DNA of 64,000 nucleotides from Flavivirga algicola. Lineage in GTDB: Bacteria; Bacteroidota; Bacteroidia; Flavobacteriales; Flavobacteriaceae. The stretch spans positions 124,001 through 188,000 of the forward strand of contig NZ_JABBHF010000003.1 of NCBI RefSeq assembly GCF_012910715.1. Reading direction: 5' to 3'. Both the position numbers and the translations under genes were made by a program. How positions within the stretch are numbered: the stretch's first letter is position 1; the number at the start of each line of letters is the position of its first letter. The notes below the pieces were generated by a model that saw only the letters and a list, made by a program, of their open reading frames with translations, was not told where the DNA came from and made no database searches. Positions 36,341-43,179 of the stretch are shown here, piece by piece.

Positions 36341-36695
36341 ATGATTATGAAAAAGATACTATTCTACCATATAATAGCCTTTTTGGTTTTAGAAGTAATT
36401 TTCTTTTTTTCTTCAGGAGAATTGATAAAATTGTTAGTGCCAGAAGAGGGTGTCTAAAAAGTATGTTCAATGTCATATTGAGCTTGTCGAAATATTTTTA
36501 AAATACTGATACTCAATGTTGGTTTCGACAGGTTGAATGCTGAGCGTAGTCGAAGTGCTCAACCTGACAAATCAAATTACTAAGACTTTTTAGACACCCT
36601 CTTATTTAAACCTGTTTGGGGTAGCTTTTCTTTTCATAGCAGTTCTTATTGTATTTCTAATTAATAGAAAAAAGTTTAAAAAGCATTGTTCTTAA
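36341..36695 (+). pseudogene. Small membrane-protein gene split by a 160-bp repeat element
   Basis: An ATG at 36341 opens MIMKKILFYHIIAFLVLEV, a hydrophobic helix, followed by FFSSGELIKLLVPE. The frame then runs into the inverted-repeat element (36444-36603) and stops. Directly after the element, a compatible frame continues as YLNLFGVAFLFIAVLIVFL and ends INRKKFKKHCS with a stop at 36693-36695. Joining the parts gives a small protein of about 65 residues with two membrane helices and a basic C-terminus. No family is recognised. It lies 42 bp after dnaE. Confidence 0.7.
36444..36603. mobile_element. MITE-like element with 19-bp terminal inverted repeats
   Basis: AAGAGGGTGTCTAAAAAGT at 36444-36462 is repeated in perfect inversion at 36585-36603. 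The 160-bp element has no transposase and interrupts a small membrane-protein frame. The interior (36471-36575) contains TGAGCTTGTCGAAAT and, in the other half, GTTTCGACAGGTTGA and GTAGTCGAAGTGCTCAACC, a second inverted-repeat family I recognise as dispersed in flavobacterial genomes. The ends recall IS1182/IS5-type termini. A clear target duplication is not seen. Confidence 0.75.
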
Positions 36696-36819
36696 TCTTT
36701 CAAAATAAGGTGTAAGAACCTGTTTATGGATTTACTTAATTTGTGTTTTGAATTTTCAAAAAATAGATTGTTGCAGCTATTTCACCTTAACAAAGACAAT
36801 TTGATTTACTATTAAAAGC

Positions 36820-37269
36820 TTATTTGTCTTCCTCTAAAAAATCTTTTAAACTACTGGTAATAAATCGATTCCAGGTGGTAGAGCATACCTCATAACACTC
36901 AATATTTGGAGTCAATCCATTTTGATGGAACTTAATCAAGCTTTTTCCATTTTGTTCTTTTATTTTCCAATGTAGTACATGGCCTATCCACTCTTTGTTA
37001 AAATCAGGTTCACCACCAATACATTTCCAAATGAGCTCGTGATTAGGGGTGTGTTCTATAATCTTAAAAGTCCACCAATAACCATTTTCAAATTGAATGG
37101 TAAAGTGACCACCAGCTTTAAATTCTGAATTACTTATGTTTCCCCACCATGAATGGAGCCCCTCGTTTAAAGCAAAAAAGATGCTTTCTGCATTAGTACT
37201 AACTTCTAATTGTATATTGTAGTTTGCATCTTGATCTTCAAGATTTTTTAATTTAATAGCGTTATCCAT
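36820..37269 (-). CDS. SRPBCC/AHSA1-family protein
   Basis: 149 residues of the START-like AHSA1 fold: NIQLEVSTNAESIFFALNEGLHSWWG, GGHFTIQFENGYWWTFKIIEH and WTGHVLHWKIKEQNGKSL-type strands, with a C-terminal helix (TTWNRFITSSLKDFLEEDK). Such proteins bind hydrophobic ligands; AHSA1-like members in bacteria are often paired with ArsR regulators. Its start overlaps the ArsR-family gene by 8 bp, so it is third in a three-gene operon. Confidence 0.85.
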   Translation of the reverse strand: MDNAIKLKNLEDQDANYNIQLEVSTNAESIFFALNEGLHSWWGNISNSEFKAGGHFTIQFENGYWWTFKIIEHTPNHELIWKCIGGEPDFNKEWIGHVLHWKIKEQNGKSLIKFHQNGLTPNIECYEVCSTTWNRFITSSLKDFLEEDK

Positions 37270-37591
37270 TTTTTGGTGTGTTTAAATAATTTTCTAAATC
37301 TTGCAGCGAATTATCCCAGAATTGTGAGTAAAACTGAACCCATTTGCTAACCTCTTTTAATGGTTTGGCATTGGCATTACAAAATCGTTCACGCCCGTTT
37401 GTGTTGATATATACCAAACCAGCTTCTTCCAGTGTTTTTATATGTTTTGTCACCCCTTGTCTGCTAATATCAAATTGACTTGATATTTGCGTAATAGATA
37501 GTGCTGAGGTTGCAATAACTAAGGCGTGAAAAATATCACGCCTTGTCGGGTCTGCAATGGCCTTGAATAATTTGGTTATTTTATCCTGCAT
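37262..37591 (-). CDS. ArsR/SmtB-family winged-helix repressor
   Basis: 109 residues. KLFKAIADPTRRDIFHALV opens the domain, and the recognition helix region is ISSQFDISRQGVTKHIKTLEEAGLV. The classic metal-binding CVC box of SmtB/ArsR is absent, so it belongs to the non-metal SdpR-like branch found with AHSA1 proteins. It overlaps both neighbours (11 bp and 8 bp). Tandem palindromes upstream of the operon are its probable binding sites. Confidence 0.9.
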   Translation of the reverse strand: MQDKITKLFKAIADPTRRDIFHALVIATSALSITQISSQFDISRQGVTKHIKTLEEAGLVYINTNGRERFCNANAKPLKEVSKWVQFYSQFWDNSLQDLENYLNTPKNG

Positions 37592-38012
37592 TGACTAGTT
37601 GTTTTAAATAATCTGTTAGTTCACTTATACAATTGTCCCAACCGCCGTTAAAACTTTCAAACATATGTACGGCAGTCTCTCCTTCGTAATTAGAAATACC
37701 AGAGTGTTCCAGGTATAATTTGGTACCATCTTCAGTAGGCTCCAATTGCCATGTTACTGTAGTTTCCACTTTCATTTCGGCAACTATCCATGTATAAACT
37801 AATTTGTAGGGATTAGACTCTTTAACTTCTCCGCTAATAACGGTGCAACCTTTTTCGTTGGGCTCTGAAGTAAATGTATATTTATACCCTTTTTCAGCTT
37901 TAAAATCTGCTTGAATAAACCAAGCAGAAATTTCTTCAGCTTTAGAAATGGCATTCCATACTTTGTCTATAGGGTGCTTGAAGACCTTCTCTTTTTTTAT
38001 AACATCATTCAT
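37581..38012 (-). CDS. SRPBCC/AHSA1-family protein
   Basis: 143 residues from the ATG at 38012; a longer in-frame start 24 codons upstream would place the N-terminus inside the operator palindromes and is rejected. The fold is marked by FKHPIDKVWNAISKAEEISAWF, GYKYTFTSEPNEKG and the C-terminal GGWDNCISELTDYLKQLV. It is the first gene of the AHSA1-ArsR-AHSA1 operon. The two AHSA1 proteins are clearly different in sequence, so they may bind different ligands or form a heterodimer. Confidence 0.88.
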   Translation of the reverse strand: MNDVIKKEKVFKHPIDKVWNAISKAEEISAWFIQADFKAEKGYKYTFTSEPNEKGCTVISGEVKESNPYKLVYTWIVAEMKVETTVTWQLEPTEDGTKLYLEHSGISNYEGETAVHMFESFNGGWDNCISELTDYLKQLVNAG

Positions 38013-38031
38013 AATTATTTCGATTTTTTGG

Positions 38032-38100
38032 TTAATATGCAACTTTTCGGTTGCTAAACTAAAACAAATATTTTTAATATGCAACTTTTTGGTTGCTTAA
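38032..38100 (-). promoter_or_regulatory. Tandem palindromic operator of the AHSA1/ArsR operon
   Basis: Two direct repeats of about 26 bp start at 38032 and 38074. Each contains the palindrome GCAAC-N6-GTTGC (38039-38054 and 38081-38096), with centres exactly 42 bp (four helical turns) apart. An A/T-rich stretch between them holds AATATTTG on the minus strand, close to a -7 box. Placement 20-90 bp before the first gene fits binding by the operon's own ArsR-type repressor. Confidence 0.6.
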
Positions 38101-38460
38101 TATGAGTTTGATTTAAGTTGTTATTGAATAAAGTACTGATTTATATATGTCATACCAATTTGAAACATGCTCTTTTTGGTAAATATGTAATAAAAACTGG
38201 TTGGGTATTTTGAGTTTAAAAGGGCTCTTGGAGCTAGTTCGAGGGGTTTTTATAAAAAAGCTTATATCGAGAACTAACCTAGGCACTAAAATTCTTATTT
38301 TCGATACAAATTTCACTCATTTCACTCGTTAAGTTCATTTGGATTTGGTAGAATTTTATCAAAATATGTGACAGGTTACAATAGCTTAACTATTGAGTTT
38401 AGTGGTGTTCAAGAAAATATAATAGTGCTAAACAATATTGATATAAATAAAACAAATTGT
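38101..38460. other. Intergenic stretch without a confident gene
   Basis: The only frame of size is a 67-codon minus-strand one at 38113-38316, with no recognised domain, no signal peptide and low-complexity basic composition (FIKTPRTSSKSPFKLK). I treat it as chance. No tRNA, terminator or repeat is evident in the rest. Confidence 0.5.
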
Positions 38461-38464
38461 TACC

Positions 38465-38498
38465 TTGTAAGCTTTAGGAAATATTTTGACTAATTTTG
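38465..38498 (+). promoter_or_regulatory. Putative promoter of trxA
   Basis: TTG at 38465-38467 and TAATTTTG at 38491-38498 match the Bacteroidota pattern with a 23-bp spacer, at the upper end of the normal range. The -7 box is 39 bp before the trxA ATG. Confidence 0.45.
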
Positions 38499-38537
38499 TG
38501 TAATAAAAATAAATATAAGAATTAAAACATAAATATT

Positions 38538-38855
38538 ATGGCATTAGAAATCACAGATGCGACGTTTGAAGAAACTGTATTAAAAAGCGATAAACCAGTA
38601 TTGGTTGACTTTTGGGCTGCTTGGTGTGGACCTTGTAGAATGGTTGGACCAATTATTGAAGAAATTAGTGGAGAATACGATGGCAAAGCCATTGTAGGAA
38701 AAGTTGATGTAGATGCAAATCAAGAGTTCGCTGCAAAATATGGTGTGCGTAACATCCCTACTGTTTTAGTTTTTCAAAACGGAGAGGTTGTAGGTAGACA
38801 AGTTGGAGTAGCACCAAAAAATGCATATACAGAAGCTATAGATTCACTTTTATAA
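38538..38855 (+). CDS. trxA: Thioredoxin
   Basis: 105 residues, classical cytoplasmic thioredoxin. The active site is FWAAWCGPCRMVGPI near residue 29, the cis-proline motif NIPTVLVFQNG is near 74, and the buried VGKVDVDANQ strand precedes it. There is no signal peptide. It reduces protein disulfides using thioredoxin reductase. It is monocistronic, with a promoter and a strong terminator. Confidence 0.97.
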   Translation: MALEITDATFEETVLKSDKPVLVDFWAAWCGPCRMVGPIIEEISGEYDGKAIVGKVDVDANQEFAAKYGVRNIPTVLVFQNGEVVGRQVGVAPKNAYTEAIDSLL

Positions 38856-38880
38856 TTAGATATATAAAAAAAGAAATTGA

Positions 38881-38912
38881 AAAGGTTTGTCATGATGGCA
38901 AACCTTTTTTTA
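38881..38912 (+). terminator. Terminator of trxA
   Basis: AAAGGTTTG, a 9-nt loop and CAAACCTTT form a perfect stem that runs into a T-tract (TTTTTTTATTTT) 26 bp after the trxA stop. Confidence 0.85.
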
Positions 38913-39070
38913 TTTTAGATAAAACAAAAATTAATAAATTTAAAAAGTACATTTACAAAATGTATTTTTTAAGATTTTTAATGAAAGAGCGAAGCGGTTC
39001 TTCGTGTTCTCATTTTTATTATTAATTTTAAAATCAATAAAATTTAAACGAGCAAAAAATAGAAAAAGAT

Positions 39071-39613
39071 ATGAGTGAACAAATAAAAGTACAGGATGTT
39101 ATTGATAGCAAATTGATAGAAGAACGGAAAGTGTTTTTGTGGGGGCAAGTTGATGATGATTCTGCCAAGCATGTTATAGATCGCCTTATGTATTTGGATG
39201 CATTGGAAACTAAAGACATTCATTTGTACATTAATAGTCCAGGTGGTTATGTAACATCTGGCTTTGCTATATACGATTGTATAAAATCCTTAAAAAGTGA
39301 GGTGTCAACAATTTGTACAGGGTTTGCTGCTTCAATGGGGTCTTTAATATTATCTGCTGGAGAAAAAGGAAAACGTTTTATACAACCACATGCACGTGTT
39401 ATGATTCATCAGCCTAGTGGTGGTGCTCGTGGGCAAGCAAGTGATATAGAAATTACAGCAAAAGAAATTATAATAACTAAAGAATTGAGTGCTCAAATCT
39501 TAGCCGATAATTGTGGTCAAACCTTTGAAAAAATAATGAAAGATTTTAATCGTGATCATTGGATGGGAGCCGATGAGTCTGTTGCATATGGTATTGTTGA
39601 TAGTGTGATTTAA
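39071..39613 (+). CDS. ClpP-type serine protease (paralogue)
   Basis: 180 residues, ClpP fold. The Ser is in GFAASMGSLIL near residue 87, the His in MIHQPSGGARGQ near 112, and the Asp region is DFNRDHWMGADES near 160. IHLYINSPGGYVTSG is the family hallmark. The neighbours are not tig/clpX, and the N-terminus (KVFLWGQVDDDSAKHVIDRL) differs from canonical ClpP, so this is probably a second ClpP rather than the housekeeping one. The helical motif binding the ATPase is not readily judged. It precedes the DUF58 gene by about 55 bp. Confidence 0.85.
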   Translation: MSEQIKVQDVIDSKLIEERKVFLWGQVDDDSAKHVIDRLMYLDALETKDIHLYINSPGGYVTSGFAIYDCIKSLKSEVSTICTGFAASMGSLILSAGEKGKRFIQPHARVMIHQPSGGARGQASDIEITAKEIIITKELSAQILADNCGQTFEKIMKDFNRDHWMGADESVAYGIVDSVI

Positions 39614-39668
39614 AACTAAAAATATTGGAAGGTGATGTTAAGATAGATTGCCTTTAATCCTAGATTTT

Positions 39669-40598
39669 ATGAATTTACAGCATGAACTTAATAAGGCTAG
39701 TGGGTTTAAAAACTTAGAGCTGCTCGCAAAGCAAGTGGTGGAAGGTTTTATTGCAGGGATGCACAAGAGCCCGTTTCATGGATTTTCAGCCGAATTTGCT
39801 GAACATAAAATCTATAATCAGGGAGAGAGCACGCGTCATATAGACTGGAAACTATTTGCTAAAACAGATAAGTTGTACACCAAACGCTATGACGATGAAA
39901 CGAATCTGCGTTGTCATATTATTATAGATAACAGTAGCTCTATGCACTATCCTAAAATGGATTCGTTTTCTATTGAAGGATTAAATAAAATAGGCTTTTC
40001 AGCTTTGGCTTCCGCCTCTTTAATGTATATTTTAAAAAAGCAACGCGATGCGGTTGGTCTAAGCATTTATAGTGACGATTACGATTACTATGCACCAGAA
40101 AAAGGTAGCGAACGTCATCACCAAATGTTGTTAAATCATTTAAGTGATGCTGTGATTTCTAAACCTTTGAATAAAGAAACGGAGACCTATAAATATTTAC
40201 ACGAAATAGCAGAAAAGATACATAGACGTTCTATGATATTTTTGTTTACTGATATGTTTCAAACATCAGAAGATGAAACGAGGTTATTTGAAGCCTTACG
40301 CCACTTAAAATACAACAAACATGAAGTGGTCTTGTTTCATGTATTTGATAAAGACAAAGAGTTGGTTTTTAATTTTGATAATAAACCCAAACGCTTCATT
40401 GACGTTGAAACAGGTGAGTATATTAATTTATATGCCGATACGATAAAAGATAATTATAAAAAAAATGTAAGTGATTATTTTGAAGCTTTACGTTTAAAGT
40501 GTGCGCAGTACAAGATTAAATATGTTGAAGCAGATATTAATAAAGGATTCAATAACATATTGACAACATACATGATAGAGCGTCAAAAGTTTGTATAG
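39669..40598 (+). CDS. DUF58 domain protein (MoxR-associated type)
   Basis: 309 residues from the ATG at 39669; a TTG 7 codons earlier is possible but weaker. The DUF58 core is SAEFAEHKIYNQGESTRHIDWKLFAKTDKL (read in parts near residue 45), followed by a von Willebrand A-like region with IIIDNSSSMHYP, a MIDAS-like DxSxS, and IFLFTDMF. These proteins usually act with a MoxR AAA+ ATPase and other vWA proteins in a membrane-associated complex. No moxR is visible immediately upstream, where a ClpP paralogue sits instead. Confidence 0.85.
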   Translation: MNLQHELNKASGFKNLELLAKQVVEGFIAGMHKSPFHGFSAEFAEHKIYNQGESTRHIDWKLFAKTDKLYTKRYDDETNLRCHIIIDNSSSMHYPKMDSFSIEGLNKIGFSALASASLMYILKKQRDAVGLSIYSDDYDYYAPEKGSERHHQMLLNHLSDAVISKPLNKETETYKYLHEIAEKIHRRSMIFLFTDMFQTSEDETRLFEALRHLKYNKHEVVLFHVFDKDKELVFNFDNKPKRFIDVETGEYINLYADTIKDNYKKNVSDYFEALRLKCAQYKIKYVEADINKGFNNILTTYMIERQKFV

Positions 40599-40687
40599 GT
40601 TACGCATAACAATTTAAATTAAAACTTTAGTGCAAAGTCTCAAAAGCATGCTTTTTTAAAATAAAATTTAAAAAACTTAAAAAAACA

Positions 40688-40718
40688 TTTGAGATATAAA
40701 AAAAGGCGTGTATATTTG
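40688..40718 (+). promoter_or_regulatory. Promoter of tRNA-Asp
   Basis: TTTG (40688-40691), 19 bp, TATATTTG (40711-40718): a perfect Bacteroidota primary promoter, ending 18 bp before the mature tRNA. Confidence 0.75.
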
Positions 40719-40736
40719 CAACCGCAATAAAGCAAC

Positions 40737-40810
40737 GGTCTGGTAGTTCAGTTGGTTAGAATGTCGCCCTGTCACGGCGAAGGTCGCGGGTTCGAGTCCC
40801 GTCCAGACCG
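40737..40810 (+). tRNA. tRNA-Asp (GTC)
   Basis: A full cloverleaf of 74 nt: acceptor GGTCTGG/CCAGACC, D arm GTTCAGTTGGTTAGAA, anticodon stem TCGCC/GGCGA with loop CTGTCAC (anticodon GTC at 40771-40773), TPsiC loop GTTCGAG and discriminator G. CCA is not encoded. Confidence 0.97.
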
Positions 40811-40826
40811 CGAAAATTGCAAAAGA

Positions 40827-40854
40827 AAAGCTCTGAGAAATTAGGGCTTTTTTT
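40827..40854 (+). terminator. Terminator of tRNA-Asp
   Basis: AAAGCTC, 10-nt loop and GGGCTTT (one G-U pair) followed by seven T's, 17 bp after the tRNA. Confidence 0.7.
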
Positions 40855-40901
40855 GGCAATTTAAAGAAGTTGTGTTGTTCGCGCCGTAGGCGTGATGTAG
40901 T

Positions 40902-40923
40902 AATACCAAATTTATTTGGTATT
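40902..40923. repeat. Short perfect hairpin downstream of tRNA-Asp
   Basis: AATACCAAA, TTTA, TTTGGTATT: a 9-bp stem with a 4-nt loop, not followed by a T-tract. Its role is unclear; a second RNA-stabilising hairpin or part of an A/T-rich repeat are both possible. Confidence 0.5.
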
Positions 40924-41065
40924 CCAATGAGAAGCTTTCCTTTTTTCTGTGAAGAAAATTGGGATGCTTTTTTGTTTTAGCTTATATCTTTCTTCAATAG
41001 CATGTGACTTTTTATTATAACCTGTGTCTTATTATTAAACTTACATTATAAAACCCTATTTTAAG

Positions 41066-41395
41066 ATGGCAAAATTTGAAATTTACAAAGACAAAAGAGG
41101 CGAATTTAGATTTAGATTAAAAGCTGGCAATGGGCAGTCTATCCTAGCTAGTGAAGGTTATGCTGCAAAATCTGGCTGTACCAATGGCATTGAATCTGTA
41201 AAGAAAAACTCGACAGACGATGCTAGATACGAACGCTTAGAATCTAAAGGAGGTAGTCCTTATTTTAACTTAAAAGCTTCAAACGGACAGGTTATAGGAA
41301 CCAGTGAAATGTACTCATCTACAAGTGCTATGGAGAATGGGATCGCTTCAGTAAAGAAAAATGCGTCAGAAGCTAGTATAGACGATTTATCATAG
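41066..41395 (+). CDS. YegP-family (DUF1508) protein
   Basis: 109 residues made of two tandem DUF1508 repeats. The first is FEIYKDKRGEFRFRLKAGNGQSIL to NGIESVKKN, the second YFNLKASNGQVIGTSEMYS to NGIASVKKN. Each has the same Asn-Gly-Gln and Gly-Ile-x-Ser-Val-Lys-Lys pattern. The fold is known, but the function is not. A strong terminator follows. Confidence 0.93.
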   Translation: MAKFEIYKDKRGEFRFRLKAGNGQSILASEGYAAKSGCTNGIESVKKNSTDDARYERLESKGGSPYFNLKASNGQVIGTSEMYSSTSAMENGIASVKKNASEASIDDLS

Positions 41396-41422
41396 ATATT
41401 TATTCATAATTAGATTGTTTAG

Positions 41423-41448
41423 GCTGCAAGGAATTGCAGCTTTTTTTT
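41423..41448 (+). terminator. Terminator of the YegP gene
   Basis: GCTGCAA, loop GGAA and TTGCAGC, then an eight-T run: a canonical intrinsic terminator 27 bp after the stop. Confidence 0.9.
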
Positions 41449-41577
41449 GCTTTCAACTCAAGATATGCCTGTTTTATACAACTTAAAACGAAGGAAAATG
41501 AAATATTACGTTGTATGATTTTTTTTATTAAATTTAAGGAATAGAAATAATGATTAATTTAAATTATTGAATTGGTT

Positions 41578-42189
41578 ATGAAAAAAGTGATCTTATGTAT
41601 TACTGTTTTAGTTTCAACACTTAGCTATACACAAACCAATAATTCGAAGTTTGTTTATGGAGGGGAGGGCTTGGTTCCTAGAAGTTTCACCGTGGAGGTA
41701 AAAGGAATGGATAGAAACGAACTGCTACTAAAAGCTAAAGCATGGCTTGATGAAAAATTTGAGGATTCAAACGATGTTATTCTCAAAAATGATAGCAAAA
41801 GCAAGACTTTCGATGACGATGATGTATACGATGACGATGAAACAGGGAAAGCCAAAAAAAATGAAAAGATTCGTTTTAACGGTTTTACAGATAATGCCAT
41901 ATGTTTTGGCAGAGGGGATAATTACAGTTGCGAAGGGGTGGAATATATTATAGAGCTAAGATTTAGAGATGGCGATTATAGATTCAAGCCCATAAAACTA
42001 ACTTACAAAACGGCTTCAAATAAAAAAAGTCAAAAAATAGGTTTAAAAAAGCACAAGTTTTATTCGAACGATGGGAAAATAAAAGAGGGTTATGAAAAAG
42101 TTTCTTCGCAAATAGAAACCCTGCTCAATAATTTAAATAAAAGCCTTTTAAGTTATTTAACCAATAGGGATCAGGAAGACGAGTGGTGA
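41578..42189 (+). CDS. DUF4468 domain protein, secreted
   Basis: 203 residues from the ATG at 41578, which gives a clean signal peptide (KKVILCITVLVSTLSYTQ); a TTG 2 codons earlier adds nothing. The mature region has FTVEVKGMDRNELLLKAKAWL and YIIELRFRDGDYRFKPIKLTY, typical of DUF4468 (TBP-like fold). An acidic insertion near residue 82, rich in Asp (FDDDDVYDDDE), lies between. The function is unknown, and envelope location is expected. Confidence 0.82.
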   Translation: MKKVILCITVLVSTLSYTQTNNSKFVYGGEGLVPRSFTVEVKGMDRNELLLKAKAWLDEKFEDSNDVILKNDSKSKTFDDDDVYDDDETGKAKKNEKIRFNGFTDNAICFGRGDNYSCEGVEYIIELRFRDGDYRFKPIKLTYKTASNKKSQKIGLKKHKFYSNDGKIKEGYEKVSSQIETLLNNLNKSLLSYLTNRDQEDEW

Positions 42190-42202
42190 TTATTCGTAAA
42201 CT

Positions 42203-42290
42203 GTTATTTTAGAATGACCTGTGTTATCTCTGCAACGATCTTATTTGATAAGGTTGCCCAAATCTACTGAGTTTTCCACAAATGTCAAAA
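42203..42290 (-). pseudogene. Remnant of the 3' end of a deoxynucleoside kinase gene
   Basis: The minus strand reads FVENSVDLGNLIK and, after a one-base shift, VAEI, aligning with FVDNPEDLGNVINRIDAEI of the intact kinase at 48887-49501. Over the best 59 bp about 49 bases agree with 48903-48960. Similarity continues into the bases beyond the stop, so the duplication included flanking DNA. The remnant is in the same orientation as the intact gene, so the two copies are direct repeats around the TonB/DUF4249 operon. Confidence 0.7.
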
Positions 42291-42431
42291 AATACAATTT
42301 TGCCTTAGGTGTGTCTTCTAGCCTTTTGAATAAGCTATAATAAACAGAAATATTTGTACTAACTTTAGAACGATTTCTACACCCATTTTATAGTAAGTTA
42401 GATTAGTTTTAGTATCTAATTGACTTTCAAA

Positions 42432-43178
42432 GTGAAATACTATTTATTTCCCCTATTACTCATTTTAATAGCCATTGATTTTAGCTTTTCTCAAGATAAA
42501 TCACCCACAGAAACATATTATAAGTTGTTCGATTCATATTTTAATTATAAGAATTATGAAGTTTTTAATGGTTTGGAGTATGTAGATGAGTTCCCAGAAT
42601 TAATAAGAACAAAAGAGACTAATAATAAATTTTATGATTCGTACGATTTTATAAAAGGGCTCATTGTTTATAATGGGGAGCCATATTACAATTTAGAAAT
42701 AAAGTATGATTTATTTAATGATCATGTGCTTTTGAAGTATTTAAATAAAAAGATAAATTATTTAAAACTCAATTCTAAGATGGTTTCTCAATTTAGACTA
42801 AAAGAAGACAAGTTTGTAAGACTGAAAAATAATTTGGCATTAAACAATTTTTACAGAAATGGTTTTTTTAAGGAAGGGTATAAAGGAGAAAGATTTTCGC
42901 TATATGTAAAGTATAAAAAAAATAAACAGGAAGATTTAAATCAAGGAAGGGTTGTTTACATTTTTGAGGAATACAAATTTTTTTTTGTGTGCTATATGGG
43001 TGCACTTCATAGAATAAATTCTAAAAAAGATATGCTAAAAGCTTTTCCTTTTAGAGAAAAAGAAATTCGAACATTTTATAAAAATAACTCTAGCCTGTTA
43101 AAGAGTAGTAAAGAACATTTTTTCATAAGACTTGTGAAATATCTGGATACTTTAAATCATATAAATACAAACGAGTGA
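42432..43178 (+). CDS. Hypothetical secreted protein, first gene of the STN-TonB operon
   Basis: 248 residues from GTG at 42432; a TTG 4 codons earlier would also work. Signal peptide KYYLFPLLLILIAIDFSFSQ. The mature part is rich in Tyr, Phe and Lys, with beta-strand character (FIKGLIVYNGEPYYNLEIKYDLF, HVLLKYLNKKINYLKL in parts). No domain is recognised, and the last 60 residues include HRINSKKDMLKAFPF and IRTFYKNNSSLLKSSKE. It ends 1 bp before the STN-TonB gene, so it is translationally linked to it. It could be a periplasmic partner of the receptor. Confidence 0.7.
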   Translation: MKYYLFPLLLILIAIDFSFSQDKSPTETYYKLFDSYFNYKNYEVFNGLEYVDEFPELIRTKETNNKFYDSYDFIKGLIVYNGEPYYNLEIKYDLFNDHVLLKYLNKKINYLKLNSKMVSQFRLKEDKFVRLKNNLALNNFYRNGFFKEGYKGERFSLYVKYKKNKQEDLNQGRVVYIFEEYKFFFVCYMGALHRINSKKDMLKAFPFREKEIRTFYKNNSSLLKSSKEHFFIRLVKYLDTLNHINTNE

Positions 43179-43179
43179 A

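Noticed and set aside
36444-36603. Target-site duplication of the MITE-like element
   Set aside because: Flanks (CCAG on the left, ATTT on the right) do not match; the AAGA/TCTT next to the core ends are inverted, not direct, so I cannot define a duplication.
38113-38316. 67-codon minus-strand frame
   Set aside because: No start context, domain or signal peptide, and basic low-complexity composition; likely chance in A/T-rich DNA.
40677-40859. 61-codon minus-strand frame over the tRNA-Asp locus
   Set aside because: It is the reverse strand of the tRNA and its terminator, giving the familiar artefact peptide with LEPATFAVTGR; not a gene.
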